This document shows positions 1 to 10,850 of a DNA stretch of 64,000 nucleotides, piece by piece; within the stretch, counting starts at the first letter, position 1; each line of letters begins with the position of its first letter. The stretch lies in the NCBI RefSeq assembly GCF_016801865.2, contig NC_068939.1, positions 90,478,879 through 90,542,878 on the forward strand, in the 5' to 3' direction. The position numbers and the translations under genes are program-made. Under the pieces are notes generated by a model. The model saw nothing but the letters and a program-made list of their open reading frames with translations. It was not told the origin of the DNA and did not search any database. This stretch comes from Culex pipiens pallens. Lineage: Eukaryota > Arthropoda > Insecta > Diptera > Culicidae.

Positions 1-209
1 CATTTTTTTCCCATGAGTTCTACAAGAGCTCTTCAAGATAGCTACAGCATAGCAGTTTGGACCGCGGTAGGATAAAATTCTCTTCAAAACTTCTTTAGGA
101 GTTTGGAAGAGTACTTGAAGAAAGTTTTATCCTACCGCGGTCCAAACTGCTATGCTGTAGCTATCTTGAAGAGCTCTTGTAGAACTCCTGGAAAAAAATG
201 TTACTTGGG
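1..209. mobile_element. Palindromic MITE, copy 1 (left tip cut by window edge)
   Basis: The stretch folds on itself almost completely. The left arm runs through GAGTTCTACAAGAGCTCTTC and TTTGGACCGCGGTAGGATAA, and the right arm is its reverse complement, ending GTTACTTGGG. A second, intact copy is at 21225-21439. No coding capacity. The first ~10 bases of the element lie outside the window. Superfamily not assignable, although the intact copy has a TA target duplication. Confidence 0.9.
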
Positions 210-3054
210 TGAGTTTATGTTTTTAACCTGGAATTGACATTGATTGGTAACATTTTTCATTTGAAATGCTTCATGCTTCTTCATGTGTGAAAAGTTAATC
301 ATTTTGACAGGAATTGGGAAATGATTATCCTCACGACGACGATATTTTTTTTGTATTGTTTGAATTGGATGAAACTTTGTGTAAATTTTCTACTACCATC
401 ATTAGTTTGTCCATACAAAGTTCACATACAATTTTGGCAGTTGTCCATACAAAAAGGCAATATTGAATTATTCAAATAATTGAATCTTGCGAACAGATTT
501 TCGGATCAATTTGGTGTCTTCAACAAAGTTGTAGAAATTGCTAAGAACTTCTTAATAATGCAACAATATTTTATTTTTTGAATCTACTTTTTTAAGGCTA
601 TATTTTAGATGACAATAAATGCGCACAAGTTGGTCAAAATTTTTTTGGCAGTATCGAAAGTTTTCAAAAAAAAATCTGAATTAAAAAAAAAAGTGGAAAA
701 ATATGGTAAATTTTAGGCTTAAAATCAAATTTGCATATTTTTTCGCTGGAGTTAAATCATTTTTTTTCACCATCAAATCGAACATAAAATCCATTCTTAA
801 ACCTCTATAACCCAATCCCCGCATCTGAACGGGCTTCGATAAAAAAATTCGCCAAAAATCATTTTTTAACCAATTTTTGATCATTAAAAAGCAATGGAAC
901 GAAGAACTCTTAAAATATCAATAATTTGGAAAATTGACTTGTTTTATGTAACTCTGTCAATATTTAAAAAATATGTCAACTTTGGCTGTGTCATTTCCTT
1001 TATTTAAAGTAATAAGAATTGTGCAGTAATTTGTGTAGTGCCCCGGAAAATGGCTCTACGTTTTTTTACAATTTAAATGATAATAGTGCCATTCTAGAGC
1101 AGAAAATGTAAAAAACGAAAAAAAAGTGACTGTAAAAACATGAAAAAAAAGGTAGGCAAAATGTTATGATAAAGGGTGGTAAAATAGGTCAAATATTACC
1201 ATAAATAAACATAAACTATACAAGACAAATAAAAATTAAAATACTTAAAAATATGGCGAAAAAAAAAATCTTTTCATATAAAAACGTCTTCTGTGAATCG
1301 CTAATAACTCGTCAAAACTAACTCGGATCGTTTTGCAGTCTTGAACAAAGTTGTTTGTCAGAAAATTTGACATCAGAATCTCACACTTGACAATGATCCG
1401 ACACATTTCACGCCACCTTTTGGAGGAATTTTTAAAAATTTTGTTTTTCCTAATACATTTTTACCATTTTTCCATACAAACTTCAACGACCAATAGCGTT
1501 CCTCAAAACTTAACTTATTTAGCTCAAAATTTCATATTTTTACCTGAAGTATCAAGCCAGGGATATCTCTTGAGATTTTCCAAAACAATTTTTCTTATCA
1601 CCCTACTGTAGATGTAAAATAACTTTTTAAGCTATAGGAAAAGGAACAAACTAAGTTTCACCGAATTCAAAGAACATATAAATATTTTTTTTAATCTAAA
1701 AGGAGTAATTTTCTTAAAATTTAGCATTTTTTCAAGATTTGTAATTTTGTATTTTTTGGTTAGGATGAAATTTTGTCCTTACTTTCCCTGTTTCAGAAAA
1801 AAAAGTGGGTAAAATATAAAAAAACTAATTCATCACTAAAAGTTGAAATCCCAAAATTAAATTTCATTTTTTTTTCCGATTTTCAAATATGTTTTATGAG
1901 CAAAAAAAACATATCTTTGCAAGTGTGTAGGATGGTGCAAAATCTTCTGCCGGAGATATGATTTGCTTTAACCTACAATTTTTGGAAAAAATCGAAAATA
2001 TTGTAAACTAAACTTAAAAAATCAAAAATAACTGTAATTTTTAAACAAGGCTAAACCGTTTTTAGGTTGAAGGCATTTTTAGGTTAAAATTGTCAAAATA
2101 TGTTCGACTATCGACACTTTGAAAATACTTCATGCGAGAAAAGCACCAATGCAGGAATATTTTTAAAAGCACAAAAAGTTTCCTATAATTATTTTTTTTT
2201 TGAATACTTTGTTACTAAGGTATAACCTTTTCAAGATTATATTTAGTAAAAAATAAGGTTCTCTCAGCACGGAAAGGAGTTCCATCTAAAATTTAACAAT
2301 TCAAATTAGCTGGCTTCATATTGGTGAAACAGTGATTTTTTTGGTTGAATCAGCTAAAATTACAGCTAAATTTACCAACCTGGGATTGGTGAAATAGCTA
2401 ACCCTGATTGCTGATTTGCTTTCCAAAACTGACAGCCCAAATCAAAATGACAGGAGAGATTTTACCAAAAATAATGGTGTTTCAGCACAACTTTGCGTAC
2501 TTTTACCGAAAAACTAGCTGGAACCGGCAGCATGGATTTTTTGACAGGTCATCAGTTCGAGATCAAAACAAAGCAACGTCTTGTATCGTGTTCGATCCTG
2601 TTTGAGCCGCTCAGTTCGCGAAGTTTTTTGATGATTATGTGTGTTGTTTGAGTGCAAGTGCAAGTGCAAAAGGTGATAGAATGTGTTGTGTGAGTGAATA
2701 AATTAAAAGCCGGGAAGATTTTCTGCGGATCGGCACCTGAAGGAATGTTTCAGTTGATAAGGTGAGAAGTTTTTTGTGTTGAGGGAAAGTGGTTAGAGGT
2801 TGAGCCTCTCATTATTGTTTGGACGATGCGTAGGTAAAAAAATGTACTTAACATGGGGGGCATCACTAAACCACGTGAACACTTTGGCAGGGGAAAGGGG
2901 AGGCTGGCGATTGTCCACACTCTACTTTTTTGTGTGGACATCTGTCCACCTGGAGGGGCGGCGGGTACAGAATGTCTAGACATAGATTGGCCAATGTTTG
3001 ACAGATCCGAACAAATAGGGTGCCTAACGCCTTTTAAGCACATCAATAAATAGT
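210..3054. other. AT-rich intergenic DNA with decayed repeat fragments
   Basis: No gene recognised. Bases 390-560 match the outer part of the large palindrome family at 59096-61338, including the 'TTTGGTGTCTTC' and 'TTTGTCCATAC' stretches. The rest to about 2400 is low-complexity A/T sequence with stops in every frame. Bases 2500-3050 are less AT-rich, and 2855-2970 contain an imperfect ACCACGTGAACAC/GTGTGGAC inverted pattern resembling the MITE at 51322. Short open frames here have no domain and lack credible starts. Confidence 0.6.
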
Positions 3055-4815
3055 GTTAAATATTGTTAGAAATGAAGTTAAATTAAGTTCAATTAAGTTA
3101 AATTAAGTGAATATAAGTTTAATCAGTTTAAGTTTTATTAAATTAGTTAATTTTAGTTAAATTAAGTTACATTTGTAGAATTCAGTTAAAATCAGTTATA
3201 TTGATAAAATTTAGTTGAAGTTAGTTAAATTTAGTTGAAATTAGTAAAATTTCGTTAAAATTGATTAAATTTAGTTTAAATTAGTAAAATTAAGTAAAAT
3301 TACGAACAGTTTAAATAAATTTAGTTGAATTAAGATAAGTTTTTTAAAAAAAGTTAAATCAAGCAAAATTTAGTTAAATTCAAACAAATTTAGTTGAAAT
3401 TAGTTACCTTTTGTGTAATTTAGTTGAATTTGCCAAAATTTGGTAAAATTAAGTTGTGTTAGGTGAAATTTAGTAAAATTAAACAAAATTAAGTAAAATT
3501 AGGCAAAATTAAGTAAAATCATGTAAAATTTAGTAAAATTAAGTAAAATAAACTAAAATTAGGTAAAATTAAGTAAAATTAAGTAAAAATAAGGAAAAAT
3601 AAGTAAAATTAAGTAAAATTAAGTAAAATTAGGTAAAATAAGTAAAATAAAGTAAAATTAGGTAAAATTAAGTAAAATTAAGTAAAATTAAGTAAAATTA
3701 AGTAAAATTAAGTAAAATTAAGTAAAATTAAGTAAAATTAAGTAGAATTAAGTAAAATTAAGTAAAATTAAGTAAAATTAAGTAAAATTAAGTAAAATAA
3801 GGTAAAATTCAGTAAAATTATATAAAATTAAGAAAAATTAAGAAAAAAAGTAAAATTATGTAAAATTAAGTAAAATTAAAAAAACCTAAAGTTAAGTTAA
3901 ATTCAGTAAAATTGAGTAAAATTAAGTAAAATTGAGTTGAAATTATGTTAAATTCAGTTCAAATATGTTACGTGAATTAAATTAAGTTTAATTGAGTGAA
4001 ATTAATTTAAATAAGTTAAATTGAGTTTGATTTAGTTTAAAATGGTTAAATTTAGAAAAATGTAGTTGAATTTAGGTAAATGTAGTTGAAAATAGGTAAA
4101 TGTAAGTACATTTATTTAAATATTATTACATTTGGTAGAATTCAGTTGAATTTAATGTAATTTGGTAGAATTTAATTGATTTTAAAGTTATTTAGTAAAA
4201 TTCAGTTAAATTAAGTTTAATTAAGTTAAGTTAACTTTAATTCAGCTTAAATAAGTTAAATTAAGTTAAATTAATTTAAATTAATTTAAATTAATTTAAA
4301 TTAATTTAAATTAAGTTAAATTAATTTCAATTAAGTTAAATTTAGTTTTATTAAGTTATATTAAGCTAAATTAAGTTAAATTAAGTTAAATTAAGTAAAA
4401 CTAAATTTCATCAAGTTAAGTTAAGTTAAATTGAGTGAAATTTAGTTTTATTCAGTTTATTTAAGTTCATTGAAGTTAAATAAAGTTAAATTAATTTAAG
4501 GTAAATCAAGCTTAATTAGGTTAATAAAGTTAAATTAAGTTCGATAACGTTAAATGAAGTCCAAATTAGTTAAATTAAGTTAAATTAAGTTGAATTAAGT
4601 TAAATTAAGTTAAATTAAGTTGAATTAAGTTAAATTAAGTTAAATCAAGTTCAATAAAGTTAAATTAAGTTAAATTAAGTTAAATTAAGTTAAATTAAGT
4701 TAAATCAAGTTAAATTAAGTTAAATTAAGTTCAATTAAGTTAAATTAAGTTAAATTAAGGTAATTAAATTAAGTTAAGTTAAGTTAAATTAAGTTAAATT
4801 AAGTTAATTTATTTT
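3055..4815. repeat. 10-bp A-tract minisatellite, about 1.75 kb
   Basis: Tandem, degenerate 10-mer. The core at about 3480-3890 is AAGTAAAATT, and from about 4200 to 4800 it is AAGTTAAATT. Order is highest in the middle of each block and decays outwards, as expected for unequal exchange or slippage. The A4 run recurs every 10 bp, close to one helical turn, so the DNA is predicted to be intrinsically curved. No protein is encoded. Confidence 0.95.
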
Positions 4816-4925
4816 GTTTAAATTAAAGTAATTTGATGTTATAGTTAAACTTTATTAAATTCAAAACATAGTTTATAAAACTTCAATTTACTATAATTTA
4901 ACCAAAATAACATTTTGTAAGTTTT

Positions 4926-5050
4926 TTTTTAATTTTGTATTTTTGTATTTTTGTATTTTTGTATTTTTGTATTTTTGTATTTTTGTATTTTTGTATTTTT
5001 GTATTTTTGTATTTTTGTATTTTTGTATAACTGTATTTTTGTATAACTGT
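4926..5050. repeat. 8-bp microsatellite (GTATTTTT)n
   Basis: About 15 near-perfect copies of GTATTTTT, with the last two units altered to GTATAACT. It lies about 100 bp beyond the 10-bp array. The lysine-rich frame it opens on the minus strand is a by-product of the repeat, not a gene. Confidence 0.95.
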
Positions 5051-5427
5051 ATTTATTTTTTTTTTATTTGTCAATAGAATATCGTAACAAAGCCGTACAA
5101 TTAAGATGATCAACTATAACATAGTTTAAAAAGCCTGGAAACTATTGAAACATCCAAAAAACTTGCTAGACTACCGAAAACCGTACCAAGAATAGCGGAA
5201 AATCATACTACACCAGCAAAAAGTCTTTTTGAAAATAAAAAACAACTTTACAGGCAGCAAGGGATTTTTAAAAATGATTTCGAAATTACCAGTTAAAACA
5301 GTCGAAAAATTAGCTGGACTTACCGAAAAACGAAGCAAGAACAAAAAAGAAACGAGCTAAATCAGCCAAAAGGCTGGGTGAATAATGCGTGCTTTGCAGG
5401 CAGCAACGGAGGCTTTTGAAAAAAAAA

Positions 5428-6662
5428 CGTTACTTAATCCACCTTTAGGTGGTTGGTGCCTTCCTCATATTCATAAAGTCAATACATTCAGTAAAAATAG
5501 CAACATTCCCCCTTAACATGTTTAACAAATCAACTTTATTACTCATTTCTTTCGATATGATTCGCAGACCATCAATATTTCTGGCTCATCGGCAAGGTCT
5601 GATAAAAAAACCTATCCAACGATAGTTCGCATGGAAGATTCAGACAATATTTTTATCACAATATCTGAAATCAAACCTCTAAAAAGTGTATAAATAACAC
5701 TTAAGTGCCAATAACTTTTAATAGGGTTGTCAGATCCTTGATGTTTTAGGCTCATTTGAAAGGTCTTTCGATTATCTAACTAACGATGGGTCGCATGATA
5801 GACCCGGACATCATTTTTACTGAAATATCTGAGATCCGGCCTCCAAAAAGTGTATAAATAACACTTAAGTGCCAATAACTTTTGATAGGATTGTCAGATC
5901 CTTGATGTTTTAGGCTCATTTGAAAGGTCTTTCGATTATCTAACTAACGATGGGTCGCATGATGGACCCGGACATCATTTTTACTGAAATATCCGAGATC
6001 CGGCCTCCAAAAAGTATATAAATAACACTTAAGTGTCAATAACTTTTGATAGGATTGTCAGATCCTTGATGTTTTAGGCTCATTTGAAATGTCTTTCGAT
6101 TATCTAACTAACGATGGGTCGCATGATGGACCCGGACATCATTGTCATTGAAATATCTGAGATCCGGCCTCCAAAAAGTGTATAAATTACACTTAAGTGC
6201 TAATAACTTTTGATAGGATTGTCAGATCCTTGATGTTTTAGGCTCATTGGAAAGGTCTTTTTAATACCTTTCTGAAAATGTATAACATGACAGGGTTTCT
6301 TACAAAAACCACCCTTTTTACAATCTTCCGGACATACGCCAAAATCGTTTTTTTAGCATAACTTTTGAAGTACTTTACTAAACTTCATAATTTTCAATAG
6401 GGACTTATGGGACCCCAAGACGAATCGAATGAGACCAAAACGGTCCAAATCGGTTAAGCCAGTGCTGAGATAATCGAGTGCATATTTTTTGGTGCACAGA
6501 CCCACATCCCTACACACACACACACACACACACAGACATTTGCTCAGAATTTGATTCTGAGTCGATAGGTATACGTGAAGGTGGGTCTACGAGGTCAAAT
6601 TAAGAAGTTCATTTTTCGAGTGATTTTATAGCCTTTCCTCACTAAGGTGAGGAAGGCAAAAC
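5428..6662. mobile_element. Non-autonomous TIR element with internal 164-bp tandem repeats
   Basis: One end begins CGTTACTTAATCCACC, with a CCACC-TTTA-GGTGG hairpin followed by TGCCTTCCTCA. The other end closes with a hairpin in which GCCTTTCCTCAC pairs with GTGAGGAAGGC. Terminal TGCCTTCCTCA is therefore inverted at the two ends. Between them a unit beginning near TATAAATAACACTTAAGTG recurs at 5687, 5851, 6015 and 6179, exactly 164 bp apart. A (CA)n run sits at about 6512-6535, followed by a conserved block containing GAGTCGATAGGTATACGTGA. A second full copy in inverse orientation is at 46856-47623. Confidence 0.85.
5687..6290. repeat. 164-bp tandem repeat array (about 3.5 units)
   Basis: Units start at 5687, 5851, 6015 and 6179 and differ by only a few bases, so expansion within this copy of the element is recent. 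Diverged relatives of the unit are seen at 13540-13620, 14580-15040, 47260-47480 and 51540-51690. Confidence 0.92.
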
Positions 6663-8770
6663 TTGTAGAAATAGTAGAAAAATTGACTATTCCAACCAAA
6701 ACACCTACCAAGAATAGTGGCAAAGTTAGCTAAACTAGCTAAAAAGATGTGTGAAAATACCTGGTTTCGCAGCCATCAATGGAAAATTTTGAGAATGATT
6801 CCTAAAAAACTAGTTGAAACAGCCAAAAAACTCGCTGGGCTTACTAGAAAACTCGCAAGAATACCATAAAATCTAGCTAAAATAGCTAACAGACCTTCTC
6901 AAAACATACAGCTTTTGAGACTGACAGCATTTTTCTAGCTTGCAAATTAGTAAAATTTACTAAAAATTTAGCTAGATTTATCACTTTTAGGACCTGGATC
7001 CAGCTGTCAAATCCAGGAATTTTTTTTAGGATTTCCAGCTAAAAAAAATGGTGGTTGAAAAAACAACCAATTTTTTTAGGGTTTTTAACCGAAATTTAGT
7101 AAGATTCACGATAAACCTTCTTTCCGTGAGGGTCACCTAATTTGCCCTTATTTTTCAACTTGCGATACCTACTATTGATTTGATTTTTAATGTAAAAAAT
7201 GGAAAATTATTGATTTTTTTTTGCTATTTTTAACACTTAAACTACCGGCATTAGGATAACTCGCCTTACTGAAAAAAAATAAAATTTGAAAAAGAAAAGG
7301 AAAAAAAACTATCAAAAAAAAATGTACCAGCCTTATAGAATCCAAAGAATACCCTAGAAAAGAAGAATCCAATTTGAGGAGACGCATTCCCTGCTTTGTT
7401 GGCTCAAGTATGACAATAAATAAATTAAATTGACTCAATCATTGACTGCGGCTGCAAACTGAGTTGACTGCATGGTTTTGTGGTTTTGCATCCGACAACG
7501 ACGACGGACGCGACTTGCAACTGCCAAAAATGATGCTGCCCTCGTCCCGACGACGACCATGATTCCCCTTCTCTCTGTGTGTCCAAAATGCGTTTTTGGG
7601 TCGTCGCGCCAGAAATTGTTGTATGCAAATGAAGTGACGCACACAGAGTGCGAGCGACGGGTGTGGCGGATGATGCACTTCCCCCATTCCACCCCCACCA
7701 AATGGAACAAGTGTCTGGTCCTCATTTACCCCACCGAAATAATGTTTGTATGTGTCTGTTGACGATCGAAATAAAATTCGAAATACGTCCGTCGGCTGCT
7801 CAAATTTGACTTGTCTGACTATTGCTTACATAGCAATTCTCCTAGAAATCAGATTTTTAATGTTTTAAAATCAATTTCCAAAACTGCTTGAAAAAAAAAA
7901 AATGTGATGTAAATTGTAGGTGATTTTATGGAGAATATCCAGTCGGTATTAATTTTGACGACTGACTTTATTATGAATATTATTGTTATTGTTAATATTT
8001 GGTCATGCTGATTCGGCACAGTCGTGTTTACTGATTGAGGCCTGCACTTTAGTTCAAATATTCCAACGATTTGTTTGCTTTTGCTGGATGCTGGTTAATT
8101 GTGGCATACTTATATACAGTTCTACTTAACTTTTTTAAATTTGCAAAGATATTTACTAACCTATGACCTATGACCTATGATACTAATAAAACTGAATAAG
8201 TATTTAACAACTTGTTGAATTCAGTTTTTTTCCAACAGCAAAAAAGCATGACCCCTTTCACGTGACTGCAGTAGCAAACAACAACAAAATAAACAAACAA
8301 AAAACGAGCTGCTATCGAGAGTTCATTCACTTACCCTCTCTTACTACGATTTTACGGCTCACCGTTCTCCACTCGGAGTCCTGGAAGGTGCTTCATTTAT
8401 TCAAAACCCACCCACTTTTCTTGCTAGCTGGGAGAGCAAGCATGATGTGGGGTGTACTGTGGAGTTTAAGAGGTGGGATTGAAACCCCCTAATCATTTTA
8501 CGTTTGCTAGTGCTTTATAAACTTTCTGTTCAATTTTAATTAATTGATTTCATTGATCATTTCTGTAACTATATCAGCTCTAGCTCAATTGTAATTAGAC
8601 TATTATTAAGTCAACGTTCTCAAACCCAAATTCCGCTTCTACCAGTCTAGTCAATTTTAAGATTCGCAGCATCATATTTTTCGTGGGACTTTTACAATGT
8701 TATGAAAAATAGAAACCCACAACAGAGCTAAATTAATGTTTTTTATCGTGTTCTTTTTTTTCGAGTATAG
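6663..8770. other. Intergenic DNA, no gene recognised
   Basis: 6663-7130 is A/T-rich with motifs repeated in flanking DNA. 7430-7770 is less AT-rich and opens several overlapping short frames on both strands with no recognisable domain. 8240-8500 is non-repetitive with no convincing splice structure. Regulatory content is possible but nothing specific can be supported. Confidence 0.5.
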
Positions 8771-9367
8771 TCCTTATCCATACATACAACATCATCCAAG
8801 ACACCAAATCAATCAAAAAATTCCTTCAATAGATACAGATTTTTAAATTGAATTTTTATTTTTGTATGGACAGCTGCCTAATTTGTAAGGAAAATTATAT
8901 GGACAAACTAATGATGCAAAATGGCTTCTTTCGGCATACCCAGGGCACAAAAAAAATTTCAGCCGGATAAAAAATACAAAAAAAATCGAATGACCGTCAT
9001 CTCAGAGAATTGCTCATATTGTTTTAATGCGATGGTATTATGTGAGAAATTCTCTACGAAATCGGTCTATTTTCTTCAATTTTATTTTTCGTATTTTTAG
9101 TCCGCCCAAAGAAGCCATTTTGCATCATTATCATTTGTTTGTCCATATAATTTTCCATACAAATTTGCAAAAATCTGTATCTTTTGAAGGAATTATTTGA
9201 TCGATTTGGTGTCTTCGACAAAGTTATAGGTATGGATACGGACTACACTGGAAAAAATGAAAAACGGTAAAATTTTTTTGATGATTTTTTATTTAACTTT
9301 TTGTCACTAAAACTTGATTTGCCAAAAAACACTGTTTTTATTTTTTTTATTTTTTGATATGTTTTAG
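8771..9367. repeat. Two outward-facing fragments of the 59-61 kb palindrome family
   Basis: 8771-9023 matches the right-arm outer end of the element at 59096-61338, ending ...GAGAATTGCTC. 9042-9367 matches the left-arm outer end, beginning GAAATTCTCTACGAAATCGG. The two lie tail to tail with about 18 bp between them. The second fragment is interrupted at 9367 by the foldback element that follows and resumes at 10598-10620. Confidence 0.8.
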
Positions 9368-10593
9368 CAGCAATTCCCCACGAAAACAGCATGATTCGAA
9401 AAAAAAGTTTTCCGATCGGGCTTAAAATTTTTCTGGGGGATCCTTGGTTGAAATAATTAGACCCGTATTTTTTTGTTTGCCCATTAGGGTGACCTACGCC
9501 GTGTTAGGGTGGTCTGAAAAATGGCAATTTTCGTCATTTTTCGCAAAAACCACTTTTTTCAAAAAATCATATCTCCGCGCCATTTCATCCGATTTTAGCT
9601 GTCCTAGACACAAAAGAAAGGTTATAAGTTTGGCTATTTGGGAAAAATAGTGAGAAATCTAGCTTAACGTTTGAAAAGGTCGTATGAAAACTTAAAATGC
9701 TGTTTTGAAGGTCTCGGGACCAAAGAGCCTATGTCTGAAAATATTTTTATCGGATTCCTCGGAAAATTTCACATAACATTTTAAAAAATGGTAAAGTTAT
9801 GTTTTCAACACTCTGGGACACGAATTTTTGAAAAAAAAACTGGGTTTTTCGACGCGCCACGCGCAGAAATGGAAAAATGACGAAAATGGCAAAAATCGAC
9901 TTTTTTAACTAAAACTGCGATAACTTGAAAATATCAGCGATGACCTAAATACCAAAATTTTTTAATTGAAATACGCAACTTTTGGTACCCTAAAATGTAA
10001 AGGCCATCGCTGAAATTTTGAAGTTATCGCAGTTTCAGTGAAAAAAGTCGATTTTTCCCGTTTTCGTCATTTTCCCATTTTTGCGCGTGGCGCGTCGAAA
10101 AACCCAGTTTTTATTTTCAAAAAATCGTATCTCAGAGTATTGAAAACATAACTTCACCAATTTTTGATAAGTTATGTAAAATTTTCCAAGGAATCCGATA
10201 AAAATATTTTCAGACATAGACCCTTGGGTCCCGAGACCTTCAAAACAGCATTTTTTGTTTTCATACGACCTTTTTAAATTTTAAGCTAGATTTTTGAAAC
10301 TTCTTACTATTTTTTCCCAAATAGCCAAACTAATCACCTTTCTTCTGCGTCTAGGACAGCTAAAATCGGATGAAATGGCGCGGAGACATGTTTTTTTTTG
10401 AAAAAAAGTGGTTTTTGCGAAAAATGACGAAAATTGCCATTTTTCGGACCACCCTAACACGGCGTAGGTCACCCTAATGGGCAAACAAAAATATACGGGT
10501 CTAATTATTTTGACCAAGGAACCCCCAGAAAAATTTTGAGCCCGATCGGAGAACTTTTTTTTCGAATCATGCTGTTTTTGTGGGGAATTGCTG
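9368..10593. mobile_element. 1.2-kb foldback element with CAGCAATTCCCC termini
   Basis: The two halves are reverse complements around a centre near 9985. Ends are CAGCAATTCCCCACGAAAAC and its complement GGGGAATTGCTG. It splits a copy of the 59-61 kb family. The flanks read ...TTAG before and TTAG after, while the undisturbed relative at 59462 has one TTAG, so a 4-bp target duplication is supported. Both arms hold GTGACCTACGCCGTGTTAGG-type sequence. Half-elements of the family are at about 20400-20578 and 25480-25510. No transposase. Confidence 0.88.
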
Positions 10594-10621
10594 TTAGAAG
10601 ACATCAAATGCCAACTTTTCA

Positions 10622-10648
10622 GGTTCGCATTCGCATTCGCATTCGCAT
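10622..10648. repeat. Short (GCATTC)n microsatellite
   Basis: About four copies of CGCATT in a row, at the join between the truncated 59-61 kb family fragment and the next dispersed repeat. Confidence 0.85.
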
Positions 10649-10649
10649 G

Positions 10650-10850
10650 GAGATGGTGATCTTAGCGGGTTGCAGACTGGATTTCTTCATGTATATGTGA
10701 TGATTGTCCAGCACCATGAAAGCCATCCATTGCCGGCCGCTCCCATCTCCACCATTCACCGGGAGAGGAAAAAGGATTCGGAGCACGGGAAATGTTGATG
10801 CTTGACTTACTTAGAAAAAGGTAGCGAAACCGCAGGCTCTTTTTCCCAAC
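10650..10850. repeat. Dispersed repeat, copy 1 (contains CATTGCCGGCCGC block)
   Basis: Shares blocks with 33624-34200: GATCTTAGCGGGTTGCAGAC against GATTTTAGCGGATTGCAGAC, then GCCATCCATTGCCGGCCGC, then a GGAAATGTTGATGCT block. Its relative is split by about 390 bp of other sequence. The family is less AT-rich than its surroundings. A coding or RNA origin cannot be decided from two copies. Confidence 0.7.

Noticed and set aside
5600..6300. CRISPR-like array (regular repeats)
   Set aside because: The repeats are 164-bp head-to-tail units without spacers in a eukaryotic TIR element.
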